From Rugalucina vietnamica (taxonomy: Eukaryota; Mollusca; Bivalvia; Lucinida; Lucinidae), in assembly GCA_964017185.1 (NCBI GenBank), contig OZ024878.1:5270151-5334150 (forward strand): a stretch of 64,000 nt of DNA, in the 5' to 3' direction. Below, piece after piece: positions 56,291 to 64,000 of this stretch. The notes beneath the pieces were generated by a model that was not told where the DNA came from, did no database searches, and saw nothing but the letters and a program-made list of their open reading frames with translations. Position numbers and translations under genes: made by a program. The first letter of the stretch is position 1. Every line of letters begins with the position of its first letter.

Positions 56291-56512
56291 ATACTCGTGA
56301 GAGGGTGCTGCAGTATGAAAAGATAGATAGATCTGAACCCCCCCTGGTGAAATAATGTCATTTGACGTATCACCAGTATACTATTCAGATCCCACACCTG
56401 AGGTGATGATCAGAAATTGGTCAACTCAATATCAGAAGATAGAGAATCTCCCTAATTTAGAATTTCAGATTTTCCCTATATATATCTTACACATCTCCCT
56501 ACAGGACAAACC
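56291..56512. other. No gene seen
   Basis: Non-coding. Contains a TTTAGAATTTCAGAT word repeated at 57680, on the other side of the next element. Confidence 0.4.
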
Positions 56513-57676
56513 CGCTATACCGCGCCTTGAATTAATGCGGTGTTGGATATAACGCGATGACACCTTGGATCCCAAAATTTCGCCCACCCACTTTGGAGAA
56601 AAAAAAATAAAATAAAAAAAAAAAAAATCGTGGCGACGCGAAGGCGCCGTTTTACCCTTATAATATTCCTGTATTGTATTACAGTTTAAGGCATTTATGT
56701 GCGGATGAATTCACTGTTAAAAATATCGTTTGCAGGGAATTCAACAAGGTTCAGTTTTCTTACAGTTTCTCTTTATGGTATTCGAGAGAAAAAAATTAAA
56801 AGCAGTTTCAGGCGTTTGCCAAGGTGCTATTTTCTAACAGTTTCTCTATATTATACATTGAGAACAATTAATGTTAATTATCTTGTGCATATTTAAAACT
56901 GAAAGAACAGGTTTTCTTATAGAAAGCATAATGTGTTTACGAACCATGTCGGCTGCGTGTATATTCAAGAGTGATAATTGCCATGTCAGTAATTTTTAGA
57001 CTTACACAATCCACCGTTCGCGAAGCGTGGAAGACACATTGTTTTCTTAAGATAAGCCATAAAAGTTGTGAAAATAAGTCCAATGAGCTAGGGGATTATC
57101 GATAGACTGTAACGAGACCGTAAACACAGGTTGCTGTAGGCTACTGATGACACCTGTTATGCAATGTTGCTCATTTTTGACGGCGACACAAACCAAAGAT
57201 TGTCTAAGCATTGGGACACCTATATCTTGTATAATTCTATCCGATCAGAAAATTCAATTAAGAAAGGCGAATTAAAATAACTGTAAATACGGTATCGGCA
57301 AAAGACTCTTGTCCGCGTTAAATATCCGGGTGCGCCAATAAGTCGAAGGCGGAACTCTACAATACAACAGCAATATAAGCCCAGTGTCATAGACGCTCTT
57401 TTCACATAAAATGTAAATAAACAAATTTTATCATTGTTGATCGTTTTTAACTGATAAAACTGTGGAATACGCAATACTTCACTTTTGTTTATTCCATTTT
57501 ACAAGGACTCTGCGATAAACCGCCAAGCTCGGTTAAGCCAATACACACGTCGTATAGGTTCCCCACCCACCAATACACAACAGAAACTGCGATCAGCCTG
57601 GTCCGACTCAGTAGATTTGCATTACGCGCCTCACCTATAACGCGCATGCGATGAGCGCGTTATAACGGGTCTGAAG
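56513..57676. mobile_element. Candidate DNA element with ACCCGCTATACCGCGC ends
   Basis: ACCCGCTATACCGCGC at the left is partly mirrored at the right (GCGCGTTATAACGGGT). TTTAGAATTTCAGAT flanks it on both sides, though at slightly different distances. The borders are approximate. No coding sequence. Confidence 0.4.
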
Positions 57677-58764
57677 TGTATTTAGAATTTCAGATCTCCC
57701 TACCAAAATTTTGGAATTCCCTTCTTTATTTAATCATTCTCCCTATTTGGGAGGCCACAACGAATGGCACCCTGGCTGATAGATCGAATCTGGGACCTCA
57801 GCGATTGGTCCTACACTCTATCTGCCAGTCTATAATGACTTGAAAAAAATGGAATAGCAGTTAGCGGATATAGAGAAAACAGTGAGTTGTTTCAAAAACT
57901 ATTCAGGAAAATATTAGACACAAACTAAAAAAGTGACTGATGCAGTGATGGATCATGGTATGAAAAAAAATGACACATGCCTGCATGCATAGCAAAATAT
58001 TGAACTCACAAAGTCTGTACTTGACGGGTAGTACTGAAATGCGAAATCGGCTTGATTTCGCGAAATCGTCTCTACTGAATAGCGTAATCGTCCCTTAAAT
58101 TTTCAACATACTTTTTAAAAGCATTTGACTTTGCAATTATTCTATAGAACCAAATTTTAATCAACAATATTTAAATTTATTTTTAAATTGTGTTTTTGTG
58201 AGGACTTATAAGGTGAATTAAATATGACTTGTGATTTCGCGTGAATGGCGAACTCAATTCGCTTGTAAAAGCTAGATCTGTTTTACATCAAATGAAGGAT
58301 AAACATTGAAGACTTACAGAAACATCTTGATTATTTTAGGCTCGAACATTAACTTTGATTTCTTCTATGTTGGTAAAAACCGATGACCCTTAATAGCGAA
58401 AGGAGGGTGAATGCTTTTCTTATATAAGCAGTCACCAGCTCCATTGCTCAAAGGTGTCATCATGTATGTTGACCGTTTCTTTATATTTTTGTCTGTTGGC
58501 TTAACATTCCTGGTCGGTGTGTAGTACACCCGGTAGTATCCGGAGATACCCCTTACCGACAATAGCAAATTGACGTTTGTTTCATACGTTCTTGTTTTGT
58601 GATGTTGTTCTTGATCTTCATAATGACGTTGTTTTATGTCAGTGTGTTGTACACCCGGTAGCATCCGACATTTTTGTGGTTTTATCACATATATGATCGT
58701 TGTTTTAATGTTGCTTGGCTTATACAGGGATATTGTTTGCAGAAATATACACAATTTTCTTATT
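57677..58764. other. No gene seen (1.1 kb)
   Basis: Contains GCGAAATCGGCTTGATTTCG words near 58040 that recall the tandem repeat at 60.8 kb. The 137-aa - strand frame at 58365-58778 overlaps repeat-like DNA (ACACCCGGTAG occurs twice) and has no recognisable domain. Confidence 0.4.
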
Positions 58765-58865
58765 TTGATCCAAAACATACATTGTGGGTACCGGCGTTAT
58801 AACCGCCTCGCCGAGGCCGCACCGAGGCGGTTCTAACGTGTACCCACAATGTATGTTTTGAGCAA
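58765..58865. repeat. Family F palindrome
   Basis: CAAAACATACATTGTGGGTA mirrored to TACCCACAATGTATGTTTTG with a GCCTCGCCGAGGCCGC centre. Part of one arm is repeated at 58919. Confidence 0.85.
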
Positions 58866-58985
58866 AAATATTTAAAGTATCATTTTTTCGGTGAAATTTT
58901 CAATTCTTACAGCTGAGAAATGTATGTTTTGAGCAAAAATATTGAAAAGTATCAAATCTTTTCTGGTGAAATCTTAAATTTTTAC

Positions 58986-59142
58986 GCGATCTGCACCTTT
59001 GTTTTCGCTACACGGATAGTACAATTCCTTTTCTTTCTTAATCCAAAATTTCAAGCTTATAGCCATCTTCTGTGACTGCACATGCCGGTTTGTGTCAGAC
59101 CTTGTCAAAAACCACATTGTTCGTTTTCCTACGAGACGGCTC
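58986..59142 (-). mobile_element. MITE family 1, copy 21 (truncated)
   Basis: Runs from the palindrome flank (GCACCTTTGTTTTCGCTACA) to one TIR (CCTACGAGACGGCTC). The other half is missing, and family F DNA adjoins it. Confidence 0.85.
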
Positions 59143-59675
59143 ATAAATTGTATTTAATGCTGACGAGTCTCAAGTGGAACTGCACTGTTTGTTAATGCAC
59201 TTGTCTACTTGTCATTACGAATATTAAAGTTTCATACGTGTATACAATGTTGTGTTTATTTAATAGTACCAAATGTAAATGAAAGGTCCAGGGGTCACCT
59301 GCAATAAGATATCATTCCCTGTATGTGAAGTACCCGAAATACGTATATATAGTTTTCTTCGTGATTTAATATTAACACTTCATACAGTGTGCATGTCATA
59401 GGTAAATATTGTTGGTTTTCGTCAAGTCACACATTTGCGTCACGACATGACCATAACTGTTGACTGGAACAAATTTAATGAATAATCAAACAAATAAACC
59501 AAGCATGGTAAATGTTAAGTCATTTAGCTGCATACATGTGTATTATATTAAGATTTAGAATAAGACACCACATGGCCATAGCTTATGACTGGGTCGTATT
59601 TAGCAACCAATCAAATAAATATTGGTATCTGTAAATTAATATATGGATGTATATTTTACAATAATATTCTACTTA
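59143..59675. other. No gene seen
   Basis: AT-rich DNA. Confidence 0.4.
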
Positions 59676-59741
59676 CATCACACTGTATGCAGTGGTCATC
59701 GCACTGGTCTTCGCACACGGAACAGGGAAATGAGTCTGGCA
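59676..59741 (-). CDS. Possible first coding exon with a PHD-like cysteine pattern
   Basis: On the - strand ATG opens 22 codons, MPDSFPCSVCEDQCDDHCIQ followed by CD, ending in a strong donor GAT|GTAAGT. The C-x2-C ... C-x2-C-D spacing is like the start of a PHD zinc finger, as found in chromatin readers and in some transposon proteins. The exon leaves phase 0, which does not fit TMEM41B exon 1 (phase 1), so it is not that gene's missing start. No downstream exon was identified. Confidence 0.35.
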
Positions 59742-60780
59742 TTATTTCACAGTAAACACACACAATATGTAAGCAAAACACACAGAAAATACACTAGTTT
59801 AACAAAACACTAGATCACAATAAATCCAAAATGAAAGTCACTGTCTTTCTAGATAACAAAATCACTCCGTATAGGACTGAAGAAAAGTGAGTGTCTTTTC
59901 GGGATAAAAAAAAGAACACAATCAAAATAAAACAGAAAGAGAATAAAAAGATAATCCAGGAGAGCGGGCAGGATGAACACATAAATATGCGAACGTTCTG
60001 TCCAACAGAAGAAGCAGCGGAATGAATTTTATTAAGAAAGATAATGTTTTATACTTAAACATAAAATGTCAGCATGTTCTTTAAAGTACAATTTTACAAT
60101 TGTTATAATTCCCAAAAATGTCTTTGAAATTTAAAGATCAAAATTATTATTTTTTTTTTTTTCAATTCTAAATTCATTTCTAAATAAAGATCAAAGAAAA
60201 AATGCTTCTGTGTCTGTTTCTATTTAAAGATCAAGGATGTCGCTTTCTTTGTTATATCAGACCAATTGACACCTTCCGTGTTAAATGACACCTAAGACGA
60301 TAATCCAATTAACAAGCACGCGCAGAAGGTACTAATCTAATCTAATTAAGGGCCAAGACAGGATTATCGAATTTCTTTAATGTACCTGATCACTAAGAGA
60401 CGCAGATAATTTCATCGGAACACCTGGAATCTCTCTCTCTCTCTCTCTCTCAGATTTTCGTGTTTTCTTAACTAAATTATGCGATTTCGCTATTCACTAT
60501 GAATCATTACGAAAATATGTCCGCCAGAACATATATTGACGGTGGGTACTCGCCCACAATCTATTTTTCACAATATTTCAGCTGAAAATTTTCAATTTTT
60601 TAAAGCTCAAAAATTCTCTGTTTATTTCATGGGCATGTTTTCGTTATGTGATTTCGTCAAATCATGTAGTGTAAAATTGAATTCAAACTCCGATAAAAGA
60701 GACAATGACGGTGTTATAAGTTTGGTAATTAATTCTTGAACTTTTTTCATGTAGAGAAAGGATTAATTATTTGTTAAATT
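59742..60780. other. No gene seen; contains a (TC)n run
   Basis: (TC)n at 60431-60452 and a single family F arm at 60531-60575 (GGTGGGTACTCGCCCACAAT). Otherwise AT-rich. Confidence 0.5.
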
Positions 60781-61325
60781 AAGTATTGTATAAGAAGCGA
60801 TTTCGCTAATTGAACTTTGACTTCGTTAAGATTATCGCGCAGAATCTCTTAACAATAATTATTAATAAAAAGATATAATCTTTTACTTTAAGATGTTGGA
60901 TTATAACTACTAAAACATTTAATTTTATTCAGTAAAATTTGTATCTGTGTAACTACGTTAATTTAAGAGGCGATTTCGCTAATTGAACTTTGATTTCGTC
61001 AAGCTTGTTGCACGAGAAGCTTTACCAGCAAGCTCGAATATTACTCGAATAATTGTCAAATTTCTTATCGTTTACATGTTCGTATATTTCTAATTAAATA
61101 TATTATTGAATAGATAATGTATCTGGGTTATAAATTTGATTTAAAGATTTAATATAAGGTGATTTCGCTGACTGAACTTCGATTTCGGAAAGCTTGTTGG
61201 ACGAAATCGTCTCCCGAAGCTCGATTATCATTTAACAATTGTCCAAATATATATCATCTTTCTATGTGAAGATATTGGTTTATAACTAACCAAATTATAA
61301 TCGTGCTTAAATATAGTGGTAGATT
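60781..61325 (+). repeat. Diverged tandem repeat, ~180 bp units x3
   Basis: Units begin near GCGATTTCGCTAATTGAACT at ~60798, ~60970 and ~61160. The later part (CTTTAAGATGTTGGATTATA) is less well kept. No flanking HINE modules were identified. Confidence 0.6.
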
Positions 61326-62331
61326 TTGTAAGACGGAAATGACATGTTAACTCTTTCATTACAAAAGAGTAGATTTTTCAATATTGCTGATGTGTCACTA
61401 AAAAACTTTATGTGACTATTGAAGAAAACATACCAATCTACAGTATTGACTGTTTAAAATCACTCCAGTGTGACTAGATCGCTGAATACTCCATTGTCAC
61501 CATTTTTTACACAATATTTTCATATTTCAGTCAGCCATTGTTCTCAGTTAACACATGTGCAAACTGACCTTCTGTGTAAGTTCAGTGAAGTACAGTGTAT
61601 GCCCATTGATGATTAAAAAAAAAAAAAAAAAAAGAAAAGAAGGAAATCGATAATCCAGTAGCAACATATGACAGACACATTAAGCGGTACCCTTTTATTT
61701 TGCTTGCTTTGGCTTATTGAAACTTAAATACCGTATTCATACTAATTAGCACACAGTGTGCTTAACTTTTCAAAATTACTAAAAGTTGAGGTAAGAAACA
61801 CACACTAAGAACGAAAACAACACATCAAAATGCTGAAATAACCATGTCATATCTTTCAATGGTGAATTTTGGTGATGTCAATAAGTGTTCAAATTGTTGC
61901 AAAGTAGTTTATGATCATTTACTGTTCAGTTTTAATGCGTCATATGCGTTAACATTGTGTAGAATTGGTGTAAAATAACAATTTACTACTGGTGCAGTGT
62001 GTGCTTATGCATGTGTTTTTCCGAAAACAACCAGGGTGTGTGCCTATTGGAGCATGTGCGCTAATTAGAACCAATATGGTATTTCTGAAGTTATTTTTCA
62101 ATGGACAAGACATATGCTGATTCCTTTTTGAATGGCCTATATGCTAGGGCCTTAAAATTTCATGGAATAAGAATGCCTTGTGAAAAGATTGTTGACATGT
62201 ATATTTTTCTGTCAGTAAATATAACTCCTTGCTGAATTATGCCCCTTTGGTTATTATAATCTTGTGTGCAAGATATCTATAAACTTAAAAAAGAAGAAAA
62301 AAAAAAGATTGTTTGTTTCTTTGAATTGATG
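61326..62331. other. No gene seen (1 kb)
   Basis: AT-rich, with a poly-A run at 61616-61634. Confidence 0.5.
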
Positions 62332-62380
62332 CTGAACGTCCCAGTCAACAGTTTTAGACATGTCGAGATGTTGCCTCCAT
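62332..62380 (-). repeat. SINE family A, 3' remnant
   Basis: GATGCTGAACGTCCCAGTCA resembles the inverted tail of family A (GACGTTAAGCCTC region). The head is absent. Confidence 0.45.
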
Positions 62381-62639
62381 TTTAATCAACTTTTACCCCC
62401 AAAAAAGTAATGGCATCCAAAAATGATTCAAATATAATGACCTTAAAGCAATAACAATGCTTACATGTATAGCAGTATTTGTGTATTGAGAATATGTTGG
62501 TCAGGATGGTAGATATATAGGGGTGCTTACACCTCCGCCATTAGCAACTGCGATATGGTCATAGAGCTGCAGACCAGCATATCCTATAATGGCTTTTTGA
62601 TGAAACCTATAAATAAGGCTTTTTCAGGGGTGCGTTTCT

Positions 62640-63145
62640 TTACCAGAATGGACCGGATTGAGCACTTTTAAGGGAATGGACAACTGGAATTGACATTATG
62701 CTATGGATTTGGGTGCTTTAAATATTTTTTTTTTGCAGAAAAAACATACTTCTGTATTCATATAGATAGTTTGCCCAAGATATAATCCAACCAAGTATAG
62801 CAAAATTGACTTCCCAGGGTGGTAAAGTTAGCTCATTGGCGGGGACTGTGTTGTGGCTACTGTTCAGAGGTTTATTTGATTAAAATATAGAGAGATCACC
62901 AGTGTTTGTTATACAGCAAGACAGAGGTGAACAGAAATAGAAATTAGTAAAATGTGCTGGTACTGTAGCAGTGACCTAGCACCTGACAGCGGCTACCACA
63001 TCGAACAAACTGTACTTAAACCACACGATTTTCGAACTAATGACTGTCTTTCCCAAAAAACCAAATAAAAAGTATTCCAGGAGACATCTAAATGTCCATT
63101 CCGGTAGTCCATTCCCTTAATCAGGCCCCTTCTGGTACCGGAAGG
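62640..63145. mobile_element. Candidate DNA element with GGAATGGAC-type TIRs
   Basis: TACCAGAATGGACCGGATTG ... AAGGGAATGGAC at the left is mirrored at the right by GTCCATTCCGGTAGTCCATT ... CCTTCTGGTA. The borders are approximate and the TSD was not determined. Confidence 0.5.
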
Positions 63146-64000
63146 CAACACTTGTTCAGGAAGACTGGGAACTGTCACCCCAAACACCAACATTTTACTG
63201 CAACAGCCATTACCAAATGTTTATTTGAAGGCTAACACCCTTGCTAGAGGCAAACAGTGTTTATCTGGGTACAGTGGCAGATTAAGAGGGGGTTTGCTAG
63301 AAAGAACCCTCCTCTGGGACCAACTTATTTCATTTTCATGGGTCAATTGAGGGCAAAGCAGATAAAAAGGAGACCCCCTCCCCCATTGGAGACTTTGAAC
63401 CCCCCTCAAGAAATCTTTATCCTTCTTTATTTTTCTTCAGATACTGTGTTGATCAATTTCTGACATAAATCACCTTCATCCGCCCTAAGGTGGGATTGCA
63501 CTCACTGTTAGGTAAATTAAAATATATGTTCTGTTCAAATACCAAAGCAGAGTCGTTGGGGCGACTTGACTTGCCCAAGATATAAATTAAGCAAAATATA
63601 CTCTGCAAGTAAACAAGTCAGTTTATCTGTGTATACAACACACAATAAAAATGTATTGATTCACTTTTGATTGGAATGTCGTGTTATTTATTGTTACATG
63701 TATGTTGTGGTGAACACTTATTGTATACCCAATAAAATATTCTATTCTATTCTATGCTACCAGTTTTTGTGGTGCAAAATTTTGGTGATGTACTGTATAC
63801 CAAAATGTCACATGACATCATGCACATGGATTTGCTGATTTCTGTTGGATGAACAAGTAAACAACTGGAAATTTTACTAATTATCACTGTTTTTGGTGGA
63901 ATACTGTGTAATTTGATAGTACCATGAATGGAATAATATGAATATACAGTGACATCATGTGATCATGCTGTTTTGACATCCAAATGGTGAGATTTTGTAA
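63146..64000. other. No gene seen; possible LINE tail at 63695-63755
   Basis: CACTTATTGTATACCCAATAAAAT followed by (TATTC)n resembles the 3' end of a LINE, but no ORF lies before it. The remainder is non-coding. Confidence 0.4.

Noticed and set aside
58365-58778. 137-aa - strand frame as a gene
   Set aside because: No domain, no splice context, and it contains internally repeated DNA (ACACCCGGTAG). Probably chance.
59676-59741. Missing first exon of TMEM41B
   Set aside because: It leaves phase 0 while the next TMEM41B exon needs phase 1, and its cysteine-rich peptide has no counterpart in TMEM41B.

Overview
This is animal nuclear DNA, most likely from a marine bivalve mollusc. The reasons are short exons in long introns with GT/AG borders, frequent TACATGTA-type words, BEL/Pao and invertebrate LINE families, tRNA-derived SINEs, and several pearl-type (Helitron/Helentron-derived, 'HINE') elements that carry tandem cores and CGG/CCGT microsatellites. 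No bacterial genes, operons or CRISPR arrays are present.

Only two host genes are clear, and they point tail to tail. On the + strand, exons at 16485-16588, 19380-19505 and 20253-20436/20450 encode a complete C2 domain that looks like the C-terminal C2 of a class II phosphoinositide 3-kinase. The earlier exons lie to the left of the window. The 3' part of the first of these exons, with its splice donor, is tandemly repeated to eight copies (16512-17634). A phase-compatible exon of unknown identity lies at 29589-29770. On the - strand, six exons (51272 down to 39882) give an almost complete TMEM41B orthologue, an ER multispanning VTT-domain lipid scramblase. Its exons join in correct phase and end with a stop codon and a polyadenylation signal. 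A weak - strand start exon with a PHD-like cysteine pattern lies at 59676-59741.

Most of the rest is mobile DNA, much of it nested. From 1 to 14.5 kb: tandem HINE copies interrupted by a long-TIR transposon (949-3699), then a BEL/Pao retrotransposon (4623-14489). The HINE pair appears to sit inside the 5' LTR, and a 3.3 kb foldback element (5741-9025) sits inside gag. From 22.2 to 27.8 kb: a HINE with two different core arrays, split by a second long-TIR transposon (22964-26376). From 28 to 39 kb: SINEs, a TA-flanked element, a TTAA-flanked foldback, two more HINEs and a paired tRNA-like module. Inside the TMEM41B introns: a LINE (40.5-43.1 kb) and a marine-invertebrate reverse transcriptase gene (45.1-48.4 kb) split by a HINE of 465-bp repeats. 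From 52.5 to 56.3 kb: a LINE fragment split by a Mutator-like long-TIR element, which itself contains a HINE of 151-bp repeats. Twenty-one copies of one MITE family with a long internal palindrome are scattered across the window, and several end within 13-30 bp of exon borders.

The features most worth a second look are: the retroelement junction placed on the TMEM41B exon 4 donor; the eightfold partial exon array; the two related CACG-ended elements with 5-bp target duplications and iterated motifs in their TIRs; the exchange of cores and termini between HINE families; and the covarying palindromes of the MITE family.
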